Shown here piece by piece: positions 34,073 through 42,885 of a DNA stretch of 44,902 nt. Source of the DNA: an uncultured Acetatifactor sp. (GTDB lineage Bacteria; Bacillota; Clostridia; Lachnospirales; Lachnospiraceae); assembly GCA_910586515.1 (NCBI GenBank), contig CAJUGL010000026.1:1-44902 (forward strand). The letters are read 5' to 3'. A program made the translations under genes and the position numbers. Numbering within the stretch: the first letter of the stretch is position 1; every line of letters starts with the position of its first letter. The notes below the pieces were generated by a model. It saw nothing but the letters and a program-made list of their open reading frames with translations. It ran no database searches and was not told where the DNA came from.

Positions 34073-35593
34073 ATGAACAACAAGGGAAGACGGAAGGGGT
34101 TAATCACGGCAATTTTATTTGGGATTTTTTTCCTGTATTTATATGTACAGCATCAGTTTGTCTATCTGTATTTTGACGATTACGGATATGCCAGCTTAAG
34201 TTATGGGTATACGGAGACTCACGCGCCCATGGACTATTCCTTCATGAATGTGCTGCGCTTTCTGAAATGGCACTATCTGGAGTGGGGCGGGCGTGTTCTG
34301 TATTATTTTTTCGGCATATTGTCCATGAGGGCAGGGCTTTGGTGGATCAGGCTGCTGCAGTCCGCGCTTATTCTGGGGTTTAGTCTGTTCTCCTATCTGC
34401 TGGTTCGAGAGGGAGATAACAGAAGAGACAATGCGGTGATCGCCCTGGTTCTGATTTTTTCCTATGGAGCTGCAGGTATCGGTACCTTTCAGGAGGGGAT
34501 CTTCTGGTTCAGCGCAGCTATGGGCTATGTGTGGCCGCTTTGTCCTTTATTCGGGGCGGTGTACTGCCAGAGACGCTATCATGAGGATGGCAGGTATCTT
34601 CCGGCGGCCTGTATTCTGTTCTTTCTGGCGGCCTTCTCTTATGAACAGACAGCCCTGCTGACTGCGGTGTATGCGGTATTGTATTATGGATTTGCGTGGC
34701 TGCGGGAGCGAAAGTACATCAGAGGAAGCATTCCCGTTCTGGCTGCGGCATTTCTGGGGAGCGGCCTGGAAATTCTGGCTCCCGGGAATTTTGTCCGTGC
34801 CGGGGACGAAGCCAATGCGGTCTTTAACGGATTATCCGTATTCGGAAAAATAAGAGTAAATCTGCCGAAACTTCTGGAGATCAATATAGGATACGAGAAT
34901 CGGGTTGCAGCGTTGATTTTTCTTCTGTCGGGAATTTTCTGCGCGGCGCTGCTTCTCTCCGAAAATCCGGAAAAACCCTGGAGAAAATACAATATAGGAG
35001 GCGGTATCGTACTGACTGTTCCGGTCATCTGCGGCTGGTATATTCCCGCCGGGCGATATCTGTACATTGCATTGATTCTCTGGGCCGCATGGTATACCGT
35101 TAATATGACGCTGCTTCTCTGGGGGAAGAAGGATTGGCTGCTGGCGCTTTTTTACGGGGGACTGTGTTCCCAGGCCATGATGCTTGTATCGCCCTCGGTG
35201 CCGGCAAGATGCCATATTCCCATGGAATTTATTCTTCATATAGCCGCGGCATATGTGACCGTGGAATTTTTGAGAAGATACCGGAACAGAGGCGTATATG
35301 CTTTATTGATCTGCGTTATGCTGCTTTCGGCCTGGAATACTTTTACCATAACAAGAGGATATTATCGTAATTCCGATCTGAATAAAATCAATCACCGGAG
35401 ACTGCTGCAGGAAGCGGAGGCCGTCAGACAGGGGGCGGAGCCGGGGACTGTGGCGCTCTATCGGATGAGGGATGACAGGTATGCCTCTCAGATGCCCTAT
35501 AACCAGCAGTTTATTCAATATTGGATGAAATTGTACTATGCGCTGCCTCAGGAAACCGTGTTCCAGTGGACGGCGCCGGACGGTGGACAGTAA
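34073..35593 (+). CDS. Multi-spanning membrane protein (DUF6056-like)
   Basis: Start ATG at 34073 is set by GGAG eight bases upstream; the open frame continues upstream through a TTG at 34046 that has no site. 506 residues and about 12 hydrophobic helices. The first exported loop holds YFDDYGYASLSYGY, LKWHYLEWGGR is near 65-75, and FQEGIFWFSAAMGYVWPL is near 140-157. Such an acidic first loop is characteristic of GT-C-fold membrane glycosyltransferases using lipid-phosphate sugars. The resemblance to DUF6056 is from memory. Probably adds a sugar on the outer face. Confidence 0.7.
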   Translation: MNNKGRRKGLITAILFGIFFLYLYVQHQFVYLYFDDYGYASLSYGYTETHAPMDYSFMNVLRFLKWHYLEWGGRVLYYFFGILSMRAGLWWIRLLQSALILGFSLFSYLLVREGDNRRDNAVIALVLIFSYGAAGIGTFQEGIFWFSAAMGYVWPLCPLFGAVYCQRRYHEDGRYLPAACILFFLAAFSYEQTALLTAVYAVLYYGFAWLRERKYIRGSIPVLAAAFLGSGLEILAPGNFVRAGDEANAVFNGLSVFGKIRVNLPKLLEINIGYENRVAALIFLLSGIFCAALLLSENPEKPWRKYNIGGGIVLTVPVICGWYIPAGRYLYIALILWAAWYTVNMTLLLWGKKDWLLALFYGGLCSQAMMLVSPSVPARCHIPMEFILHIAAAYVTVEFLRRYRNRGVYALLICVMLLSAWNTFTITRGYYRNSDLNKINHRRLLQEAEAVRQGAEPGTVALYRMRDDRYASQMPYNQQFIQYWMKLYYALPQETVFQWTAPDGGQ

Positions 35594-35618
35594 TCCTGAA
35601 AACGGGAGGAAGAGCCAA

Positions 35619-37832
35619 ATGAAGAAGGGAATTAAACTGGCAATAGCCGCAGTATCGGCGCTGGGCCTTTGCTGGTTCGCGGGACAGCAGATGAAGCAGG
35701 CCAGACAGGAGACGGGGATGCCGGCGGAACAGGAGAGGGAATTAAGCGCGGATTCCGGGACAGGTACTTCGGAGCAGCAGGAGTGGAGTCTGAGAGATCA
35801 TGTGGACGGCGCACAGATTATGGGGCTGGTTGAGAGTGAGGATTATCCCTATGGCTACAATGTGGGCGCAATCGAAGACGAGGCGGTGGGCAGGGCGGTT
35901 CTCCTGACGCCGGGCACTGCCATTGCCTGGGAGGGGGTAATTTCCGGAGAAGCGGTATTGGAGCTGACATACGGGATTCACCCCTGGGTGGCGGAAGAGT
36001 CTGACGGTGCGGTATTGAATATTGATATTTCAGCGGACTCAGGTGTGCGGAATTATGTATATAATGTAGAGACTGCTTTTCAGGAAGAATCTCTCCCGCT
36101 GAAAGACTTTGCAGGAGAAGAGGTTCTGGTGGAAGTGTCCGTGTCAAACCAGGAGGGAAAAGACGACAGCTGCGACTGGGTTGTGCTGAGCCGATTTGCT
36201 TTCGGCGCAGGAAGTTTTGCGGAGAGCGCCGGGGGAGAAGCCCCTGAGCCTGCCGACAGCGCCTATGCCAGATCGGCCACCTATTTCGGGGAGGAATGGC
36301 CTTTGAATTTCTGGAACAGTGAGTTCAGCTTTCTGGAGAGAGATATGGAGCAGATCAGGAATGATGGTTTTGACAGTATCATTCTGGTGATTCCCTGGAG
36401 AGAGTTTCAGCCGCAGACAGAGCCGGCGTCCTATAATGAATATGCCTTCCGGAAGCTGGATCAAGTCATGGAAGCCGCAGGGAGAGCAGGGCTCGGCGTG
36501 TATGCCAGAGTCGGATACCTGTGGGATTACCATGGGGACGGGGAGGAAGATATCAGGGAACGTTTTTTCCGGCTTATGGGGGGCGGGGCGGAGCGGGAGG
36601 CCTGGCATGAATATCTGACCAGAATTTACTCTGCTCTGAGCGCTCACGAAAACTTTCGGGAGGGTTTCCTTACCTGGGAAGATTTCTGGTACAGTCTGGA
36701 AGTCTGTGACGAACCGGAGGAGAACGGCTGGCTCTGGGGATACGGCAGAGATATTGAGGAGATCAGACAGGAGATGGCTGCTTTCACAGGCTACCGGAAA
36801 TGGGTGAAAGAAAACTATGCCCTGGAAGGATACAATCAAAACTACGGCACCGCATACACCAAATACGAAGAGATCCCCATTCCAGGAAGGACAGAGCCTG
36901 CCATGGCAGCCATGTACGGTTTTTTCGATTCCTTTTTATGCAGTCTGCTGGAGGCTTCTCAGAAAAGCTTTCCGAATCTGTCCATGGAGGTGAGAATGGA
37001 CTGGGATATCGTCAGGGGCCCCGGGGAGGAAGTGAGCTATTATCGGCATAACAGCACATATTCCTGTCAGGAGTCCTCTTTTACTGCGGTGATGTACGGG
37101 ATTCCCATGGGCTTTGAGAATGTGGGGGAACGGGTAGGATTCAGGGAAGCCATAGAAAAGACAGATTATATTCTGGGACAGCTGAAGCAGGAGAACGGCG
37201 GGAAGCCGGTGTTTATTGATCAGTTCATTTTTGCGGACAACACGCCTTTGTATTCCGGTAATGCACAGATTAAGGAGGAGGAGCTTGGCGCGTATCTGGA
37301 GAATGTGCACAGGGTTCTGCTGGAGCATTCAGAGGGATACGGCATTTGGGCTTATCGAAATTACCGCACAAATATGCTCTACAATCCGCAGTTTGCGCTG
37401 GAGGAAGAGGGATGGAATATAGCGGGCAATGTGTCTTTTGAGGAGACAGGGGGCTCCAAGGTCTGCAGATTGGCGGAGGAGAGCAGCATCGGCCAGGCCG
37501 TGCCCGATGTCCGGAATCATTTTGACGATGAAGAATATATTCTGGAACTGGATATCGTTGAGGTGGAAAAGGCAGGGGAGCTGCGGGCTGCTGTGGGAGA
37601 TGAGGAGAAGACGGTGGATGCGGTTGAGGAAGGAAGAATCCGCCTGACCTTTTCCAGAGGGAGTTTCTTTGATGTGAAAATTGAATCCGGGAATTGTATT
37701 GCTTCTATTGATAATATTCGCTTATATCCCTATGTACACGAGGGGTATCTGTACAGCGAAGACAATCAGCCGTTGCTGTGCCTGGATGCAATCCGGAAGC
37801 TGAACGGCAGTCTGGCCGGAAGCGGGAGATAA
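35619..37832 (+). CDS. Secreted or anchored TIM-barrel glycosidase-like protein
   Basis: Start ATG at 35619 behind GGGAGGA. A single N-terminal helix (about 5-22) acts as signal or anchor. Three parts follow: an N-terminal beta domain (about 45-205), a TIM-barrel glycosidase-like domain (about 220-595) and a C-terminal carbohydrate-binding-like beta domain (about 600-720). The barrel shows FDSIILVIPWREFQPQ, GLGVYARVGYLWDYHG, LTWEDFWYSLEVCDEPEENG and KPVFIDQFIFAD. It resembles GH5/GH42-type barrels, but the usual catalytic ExG at strand 7 reads IDQF, so activity and family are uncertain. Lying among polymer-modifying genes, it may trim or bind the exported glycan. The stop is directly followed by a repeat element. 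Confidence 0.7.
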   Translation: MKKGIKLAIAAVSALGLCWFAGQQMKQARQETGMPAEQERELSADSGTGTSEQQEWSLRDHVDGAQIMGLVESEDYPYGYNVGAIEDEAVGRAVLLTPGTAIAWEGVISGEAVLELTYGIHPWVAEESDGAVLNIDISADSGVRNYVYNVETAFQEESLPLKDFAGEEVLVEVSVSNQEGKDDSCDWVVLSRFAFGAGSFAESAGGEAPEPADSAYARSATYFGEEWPLNFWNSEFSFLERDMEQIRNDGFDSIILVIPWREFQPQTEPASYNEYAFRKLDQVMEAAGRAGLGVYARVGYLWDYHGDGEEDIRERFFRLMGGGAEREAWHEYLTRIYSALSAHENFREGFLTWEDFWYSLEVCDEPEENGWLWGYGRDIEEIRQEMAAFTGYRKWVKENYALEGYNQNYGTAYTKYEEIPIPGRTEPAMAAMYGFFDSFLCSLLEASQKSFPNLSMEVRMDWDIVRGPGEEVSYYRHNSTYSCQESSFTAVMYGIPMGFENVGERVGFREAIEKTDYILGQLKQENGGKPVFIDQFIFADNTPLYSGNAQIKEEELGAYLENVHRVLLEHSEGYGIWAYRNYRTNMLYNPQFALEEEGWNIAGNVSFEETGGSKVCRLAEESSIGQAVPDVRNHFDDEEYILELDIVEVEKAGELRAAVGDEEKTVDAVEEGRIRLTFSRGSFFDVKIESGNCIASIDNIRLYPYVHEGYLYSEDNQPLLCLDAIRKLNGSLAGSGR

Positions 37833-37833
37833 A

Positions 37834-37892
37834 ACAACAGTTCAGACAGGGCGCAATGTTGACTAAGCGAGAGGGGCTGTCTGAACTGTTGC
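37834..37892. mobile_element. 59-bp degenerate copy of the MITE-like element
   Basis: CAACAGTTCAGACAG (37835-37849) and CTGTCTGAACTGTTG (37877-37891) are perfect 15-bp inverted repeats around a shortened core (GCGCAATGTTGACTAAGCGA). The core is the 23806 element's right part with a deletion. The outer GTAA ends have decayed, and no clear target duplication remains. It begins two bases after the glycosidase stop codon. The rest of this gap (37893-38003) holds only a 21-bp direct repeat (37937-37957 and 37973-37993, one mismatch). Confidence 0.8.
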
Positions 37893-38003
37893 GGCAAAAC
37901 CGCGGAAACAGCGGACAGAGCAGTAGAAAGAAAAAGACGGCAGGACAGAGAATAACGTCAGGATATAAAACAACGGCAGGATAGAGAATAACGGGGAGAG
38001 AAG

Positions 38004-39644
38004 ATGGAAGAGGGACAGGGAAGGGGAGCGGGAGGGATTGCGGCAGGCAGGATTGAATGGTGCGACATTTATAAGGGAATATCCATCAGTCTGGTGGTGC
38101 TGACCCATGCAACCTTCGAATTCAACCGGTATCTAAATCAATATATTTACCAGTTTGTCATAGCAGGGCTGTTTTTTATCTCAGGGTATACGGCCGGAAT
38201 AAGGAAGCGTCCGTTTGGGGAAGAGGCGGTCCGGAAGTTTTATAAGCTGATGGTTCCTTACTATGTACTGCATTTTGCAGGGCTTTGGATATTCCGTGTT
38301 TTTGAGAAGGCAGGGATTCTGAACGCAATCTCTACCACCAGGTATACGGTAAGTTATGGGGAAGCGCTGGGGAAGCTGCTGGAGGGAAATAACTTTATCT
38401 ACTGCGACTGGCTGGGCGCAATGTGGTTTGTGCCGGTGCTTTTCGGCGCAGAGATCATCTTTACGCTTTTGGCCCGGGTGTGCAGGAGGGACGGCCTGCT
38501 GTGCCTGGCGAGTCTGCTGGTCTTTATGGGAGCGGAATGGGTCACTGCCAGGACGGCGGTGACCGGGATTTATTTTTACAGTTTTGATTTGGCAGGAATT
38601 GCCCAGGCCTTTCTGGTGATGGGGTATATGTGCCATAAGGTTCAGGAGCGGGAGGAGAGAGTCTGGCAGCTGCTGCTGGGAGCCGTCTTGATCGGAACAG
38701 CCTGGTGGGCAAGCATACAGCTGGGATTCCGCTATACCTTTGACTGGCCGACAAGGAATGTAAACGGTCCGGTGGATCTCCTGCTTCCTGTGTACGGTAT
38801 ACTGCTGACCATGACCGTATCCAGGCTGTTTGCAGGGAATGCCCCATTAAAGCGGCTGTTTGTCTATCTGGGACAGAACAGCATGGGGATAATGTGTTTT
38901 CATTTCGTAGGGTTTAAAGCGGCTTACCTGATTCTGATTCTGCTGGGGCTGATGGACGCAGGCGAGGCATACAGGCTGATTCCCGGCCCCATGATGGCGA
39001 AGGGCTGGCTGCTTATCTTTGTCATGGGCATAGGGGTGAGTCTGGTGCTGTGGAGGGGGCTGAACCGTATTTCTTTTGTGCGGCTGCTGCTGGGAGGCGA
39101 AAACGCCGGATTGGTTTTCGAAAAGCTGAAAGTCTGGACAGGCAGAATTCGAGCCAGGCTTACAAAGCGTTTTCTGACAGGCGCCGCAATGGCAGCAGCG
39201 GCAGTTCTGCTTTTGGCGGCAGGCCTGAACCTCTTCCGCCACAGCGGCAGGATAGCGGTAAGCTTTCCTTATGAGGGCAATATGGTGTCTTTTCAGGGAG
39301 GGTGGCTGCCACAGGGCGAAGGGGAGGATTATCGCTGGATGGAGGGCAGCGCCCGGCTTAAAACCATTCTGATAGGACAGAACGCATTGGAAATCAACGG
39401 CTACATTCCGGATACAGTGGAGAATATAAGCTGTATAATAATAAGAATAAACGGAAATGAAGCATATCGGGAACCTGCCGGCCCGGGGCAGCTGATAGAG
39501 CTGCGGCTGGGGCTGAACGAATACAGGAAAGCCTTCCGCAGGAATACGGTGGAGATTGAGATAGACGGTGTCAGGATACCCGGGGAAGAAGATGTGGACC
39601 AGAGGCGATTCAGTGCGTTTATCCGTTCGGTGGAAATATACTGA
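38004..39644 (+). CDS. Acyltransferase-3 family O-acyltransferase with C-terminal exported domain (copy 2)
   Basis: A paralogue of the 32311 gene. It has RIEWCDIYKGISISLVVLTHA at the N-terminus, FFISGYTAG, YCDWLGAMWFVPVLF (near 132-146), GFRYTFDWPTRNVNGPVDL and YLGQNSMGIMCFHFVGFKAAYL. The soluble C-terminal domain is the same type (IAVSFPYEG, GGWLPQGEGEDYRWMEGSA, NGYIPDTVENIS). 546 residues. Divergence from copy 1 is high in the helices but the signature positions are kept, so this is an old duplication with likely different acceptor or acyl preference. Start ATG behind GGGGAGAGAAG. Confidence 0.88.
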   Translation: MEEGQGRGAGGIAAGRIEWCDIYKGISISLVVLTHATFEFNRYLNQYIYQFVIAGLFFISGYTAGIRKRPFGEEAVRKFYKLMVPYYVLHFAGLWIFRVFEKAGILNAISTTRYTVSYGEALGKLLEGNNFIYCDWLGAMWFVPVLFGAEIIFTLLARVCRRDGLLCLASLLVFMGAEWVTARTAVTGIYFYSFDLAGIAQAFLVMGYMCHKVQEREERVWQLLLGAVLIGTAWWASIQLGFRYTFDWPTRNVNGPVDLLLPVYGILLTMTVSRLFAGNAPLKRLFVYLGQNSMGIMCFHFVGFKAAYLILILLGLMDAGEAYRLIPGPMMAKGWLLIFVMGIGVSLVLWRGLNRISFVRLLLGGENAGLVFEKLKVWTGRIRARLTKRFLTGAAMAAAAVLLLAAGLNLFRHSGRIAVSFPYEGNMVSFQGGWLPQGEGEDYRWMEGSARLKTILIGQNALEINGYIPDTVENISCIIIRINGNEAYREPAGPGQLIELRLGLNEYRKAFRRNTVEIEIDGVRIPGEEDVDQRRFSAFIRSVEIY

Positions 39645-40031
39645 GCCGCTGAGATAAACGGAAGATTCTCGGGAGGATAATCTGATGAAGGAGCGCTTTG
39701 CGATAAGGCTTTATGATTGGGCTTTATGATTGGGCATTAGTTACAGCAATCGACAGAATGGCCGTAAAGATATATCGTGCTCTATGGTGAATTCCACGGA
39801 AAAAACCGAAGATATTGGAAAAATCTGGAAGTATTTTTTTTGAAAATGCTATTGACTTATTGGGAAAGCTTGATTATAATAAGCTGTAGTTGATGTGGCC
39901 TATCGCATTTCCGGGTTGTCATTTTTCCGGAGGGCGAACCGATTTGCCAAAAAGGATGAAACGGATCTATCCATTCGACATCTAAGAGGTCATCGGAATG
40001 TCTAACAGTATAAGGCAAGGGGGTACATAAA
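39645..40031. other. Intergenic region with tandem repeat, promoter and long leader
   Basis: No gene seen. It contains a perfect 13-bp tandem pair (GCTTTATGATTGG, 39708-39720 and 39721-39733), the promoter described separately, and a leader of about 150 bases. TTCGACA (39974-39980, 0A-box core on the minus strand) lies 52 bases before the next start codon. The composition becomes AT-richer after about 39700. Confidence 0.6.
39852..39880 (+). promoter_or_regulatory. Strong sigma-A promoter of the surface-protein operon
   Basis: TTGACT (39852-39857), a 17-base spacer, TATAAT (39875-39880). This is the best consensus promoter in the window. The transcript would have a leader of about 145 bases. 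Confidence 0.8.
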
Positions 40032-40607
40032 ATGGCGGAACACAACAACAACAATGGGCGAAAGGAGGTAAATAAAGTCGGGATTATCGCTTGTGTGGTG
40101 GTAGTAGTACTTGTTGCGGTGATTGCAATTCTGGTTGTTTTCTTAATGAAGCGACAGGAACCTGACGTACCAAATGTACCATCAAGCGAACAAGGAGAGG
40201 TCGGTGTTGGAAAAATTGGCAATAAGACAGATGCCAGTGAATCGGAGCCAAGCGATTCGTCTGATGCCGAAGAGGAAAATGTGTACGGTGAAAATTTATT
40301 TGTGTCAATGGACGGAGGGGATTGGTATTTCCCGTCTGCCACGGAAGCATCAACCAATGCGGTTGTAGCTAATTCAGAGTTAAATCATTGTGATTTTTAT
40401 TTTGAACTAACGGTGGATTCCACACAAGAACTGGTTTACCGGTCACAAGTATTGACACCGGGTGACACTCTCACAGGTATTGTCTTAGGAAAAGAGCTGG
40501 AGAGCGGAACATATCCATGCACATTGGTATATCGTCTGGTTAATTCCGACACGGGAGAAGAATACGAGGATAATGTAGTACTTGGCTTATCAATAATTAT
40601 TCAATAA
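40032..40607 (+). CDS. Single-pass membrane-anchored extracellular protein
   Basis: 191 residues. A short polar N-terminus (Asn-rich), one strong membrane helix (about 18-40), a Ser/Asp/Glu-rich linker (45-80), then an exported beta domain (about 80-190). No catalytic motif. The exported part resembles small beta-sandwich proteins encoded beside clostridial surface proteins, where a TM-anchored partner is common. That comparison is from memory. It is followed after 17 bases by the secreted surface protein gene, so the two probably act as a pair. Start ATG lies behind AGGCAAGGGGG. Confidence 0.75.
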   Translation: MAEHNNNNGRKEVNKVGIIACVVVVVLVAVIAILVVFLMKRQEPDVPNVPSSEQGEVGVGKIGNKTDASESEPSDSSDAEEENVYGENLFVSMDGGDWYFPSATEASTNAVVANSELNHCDFYFELTVDSTQELVYRSQVLTPGDTLTGIVLGKELESGTYPCTLVYRLVNSDTGEEYEDNVVLGLSIIIQ

Positions 40608-40624
40608 ACGAGGAGAAACAAAAA

Positions 40625-41929
40625 ATGAAAAAGAAAAAAGTAATGGCATCATTGGTTCTTTCTGCTATGATGATCGGAACTCTTGGAACTAGCGTATCCG
40701 CAGCTTCTTGGAAGCCCGACGGAACACCTGGAACCAGCGAAGTGGGCGGACAGGGTAGCAGCTCAGGTGTTGGTATTGTGACTCGTGAGAGACATGAAGA
40801 GCTGTTCCTGGTAGCTGTTCCTACAAGCGCCAGAAAGTATGAGTTCTATGCTGACCCTACCGGAAGCACTCTTGATAACAAAGAAAAGTTCCAGTTCCAG
40901 AGAGAAGCTCAGAAATGGGTAGAGAAGGATGAGAAGACTGGTAATGAGAATCCTGCAAATGAGCAGCTTACAATCGAACCTGGACGTGCTAATTTCAGTA
41001 ACTGGGTAACTGTTTATAACGCAGGCTCTAAGGATGTAATTCTGAATGTAAGCGCAGTTCCCAGCATTCGGAATGCGGCAGGCGGAACAGTAACTCCTGA
41101 GAAAGAAATGATTACAATTGATGTAAAGTCTGTAGTGTTGAAGAACAGACCTAATGATGGTAAAAATTTGACAACAGACAGTTTTAAGAACTGGAAGGTT
41201 GGTAACACAGCCGTAACAGCAGAAACTGCTCTTAACAATGGTTGGGCTGTTCAGGATAAAGATACAAAGACTCTGTGGAGCGTAAAGATTCCTGGAACAA
41301 AGGCAGTAAGTGAGGGTCAGGAGCTTCCTGCGGATGCGCATAAGTGGATTGGCACAGAAACAGTGTATACACCTGGCGGAGTTAAATATACCAAGGACTA
41401 TGCTATAAGCTTGGAAACCTACAACTCATCAGCTAAGGATGAAGAGAAATTGAAGGAATTCAAGTATCCGACAGCTTTGTTCGCATTAACTGGTAATGCA
41501 TTGAATCCTGATTACTATATGTGGGATGCAGATATCACAGCTCGTCTGGCTGTAAAGTGGTATATTACTGATCCTACAGCAAGCGGTCCTTCCATTGAGC
41601 AGTCTATCGTTATTACCGATATCGAAAACGGAAACAAAGTACCTGTATCTCTGGGCAAGGGTGATGGTGCAATGAATGATATCTCTTCCGTTAAGTGGGT
41701 AGTAAGCGCTGAAGAAGATCCTAACAAGGTAGGATTTACTCAGGAACTGCTTGGCTCATTGGTTAAGTATGTACCCAGCTCTGGAAGCACTGGCAATCTT
41801 GTATTTGATGAGACCGCACTGCGTACTCTGTACAATTACGAGTCTCTGAATGGTGCAACCATGGTTGTAACATTCACAAAGCCTGGTGTTGAATCCAAGA
41901 CTGTAAGCTTCGTACTTTGGGTTTACTAA
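40625..41929 (+). CDS. Secreted surface protein, apparently highly expressed
   Basis: Not recognised as a named family. Start behind GAGGAG. A signal peptide (MKKKKVMASLVLSAMMIGTL, cleavage likely after VSA near 26) precedes about 408 mature residues rich in Thr/Asn/Lys/Val and without Cys. That composition is typical of extended beta-sandwich surface proteins. Codons are biased toward those usual for abundant proteins (AAG, GGA, GTA, CTG with many T/A third positions), unlike the GC-rich glycan genes. With a consensus promoter and a strong terminator this suggests an abundant cell-surface component. No sortase motif or S-layer-homology repeat was seen. Confidence 0.75.
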   Translation: MKKKKVMASLVLSAMMIGTLGTSVSAASWKPDGTPGTSEVGGQGSSSGVGIVTRERHEELFLVAVPTSARKYEFYADPTGSTLDNKEKFQFQREAQKWVEKDEKTGNENPANEQLTIEPGRANFSNWVTVYNAGSKDVILNVSAVPSIRNAAGGTVTPEKEMITIDVKSVVLKNRPNDGKNLTTDSFKNWKVGNTAVTAETALNNGWAVQDKDTKTLWSVKIPGTKAVSEGQELPADAHKWIGTETVYTPGGVKYTKDYAISLETYNSSAKDEEKLKEFKYPTALFALTGNALNPDYYMWDADITARLAVKWYITDPTASGPSIEQSIVITDIENGNKVPVSLGKGDGAMNDISSVKWVVSAEEDPNKVGFTQELLGSLVKYVPSSGSTGNLVFDETALRTLYNYESLNGATMVVTFTKPGVESKTVSFVLWVY

Positions 41930-41940
41930 TTAAAACCATA

Positions 41941-41970
41941 AAAGGTCTCCCCTTTGGGGAGGCCTTTTTT
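41941..41970 (+). terminator. Strong intrinsic terminator
   Basis: AAAGGTCTCCCC pairs with GGGGAGGCCTTT (one T-G wobble) around TTT, ending in six T. It closes the surface-protein operon 11 bases after the stop codon. Confidence 0.92.
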
Positions 41971-42337
41971 AATAGTATGATGGGCAGGTTATCAATCTGT
42001 GGTGAAGTTCCGCTTAGATGTAGTTGTCAGTCCGGGCGGCAGACCTCGCCTATTGCAGGCCCCTGATGATTTTGCAGGTGATTCTCTTCATCACATCATC
42101 GTCCGGCTGTTCGCATTCCTCTTAGAATCTTCCGGATCTCCTTTTTACTTAAGCGAGTGGGTCATCTGTAATTTCTAAGAGTTCAAAATTCTTGTAAATT
42201 CTCTTTGCGTTTTTTAATGTAATTTTCTTTTCATTTCGAAAACCTTGTTGTCCATAATAGATAGGAGCTTTGAGTTGTCTGTCATAAAAAACGGTAAGAA
42301 CTAACGAAATCTTGACAAAATCTTAACATCGCAAATA

Positions 42338-42367
42338 TTGATATAATCTAACAAAATATAGTATAAT
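42338..42367 (+). promoter_or_regulatory. Sigma-A-like promoter in the AT-rich gap
   Basis: TTGATA, 18-base spacer, TATAAT. It points at the small fragmentary frames and the two-gene module further downstream, but may be a relic. Confidence 0.35.
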
Positions 42368-42462
42368 ATGTAGACAAATTATCATATTCGAGGCAGAAAG
42401 AGCAACTTTCTATAAATGATAAAACTGTCCTGGATGAAATAAAATGCAGTAATCGCGGGTTT

Positions 42463-42597
42463 ATGTGTATGGCAAACAGGCCTCCCATTAGAGGACGCGG
42501 CTTTGCACTGGACAGAGGAGGGGCAAAAACGTCGTATTCTTTTCAGGTGCCATCAAAAGCAGGCTGGCGTTTTGTAACAATAACTGTCAATAGTTAA
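42463..42597 (+). pseudogene. Fragmentary reading frame, possible end of a surface protein
   Basis: 44 codons from the first ATG; the frame stays open upstream to about 42370 without a start codon or ribosome site. The last residues (SYSFQVPSKAGWRFVTITVN) have the alternating pattern of a terminal beta strand. Unrecognised; may be chance. Confidence 0.2.
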
Positions 42598-42632
42598 AAA
42601 TTTAACCAGAATTAAAATATTAGGAGGATAAA

Positions 42633-42885
42633 ATGGATAGTAGCAAAGCTTGTGCAATTTGTAAAAAAGAGTTAAATGGTTATTTTTCTGAGGAAGACAT
42701 TGCATCCTTATTGGATGTTGCTAACCACATGGAAATACCCTGACAGTCAAACTGGACGGCTCTCATTGTGGCTCCCATACTGTCATCCGTTATGGACATA
42801 AATGCCGGAAACAAAGGTTTTTCTGTAAATCCTGCGGAAAGCGACTGGCTCTTACAGGGAGACTGCCAGATGGCGGCTATGGGAA
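42633..42885 (+). pseudogene. Zinc-ribbon transposase remnant
   Basis: A good AGGAGG site precedes a 36-codon frame with one CxxC (ACAICKKEL) that stops at 42743. In the next frame a second zinc ribbon follows (CGSHTVIRYGHKCRKQRFFC then KSCGKR), of the pattern C-x2-C...GH..GKQRF.C..CGK common in IS transposases. The two halves are in different frames and the DDE part is missing, so it is a broken N-terminus. IS family not decided. Confidence 0.65.

Larger units (their letters stand above)
41971..42632. other. 660-base AT-rich gap with remnants
   Basis: No intact gene. On the minus strand about 57 codons are open and end at 42149, without a start codon. On the plus strand a promoter (TTGATA 42338-42343, 18-base spacer, TATAAT 42362-42367) precedes a fragmentary frame that ends at 42597. 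It reads like recombined debris between the surface operon and the transposase remnants. Confidence 0.5.

Noticed and set aside
39881..40031. Cyclic-di-GMP riboswitch in the surface-operon leader
   Set aside because: The leader has short stems but lacks the conserved GNRA-tetraloop helix and the other core sequences of GEMM-I and GEMM-II.
42149..42320. Minus-strand frame of about 57 codons
   Set aside because: No start codon or ribosome site and no recognised motif; possibly a decayed fragment, too weak to list as a gene.
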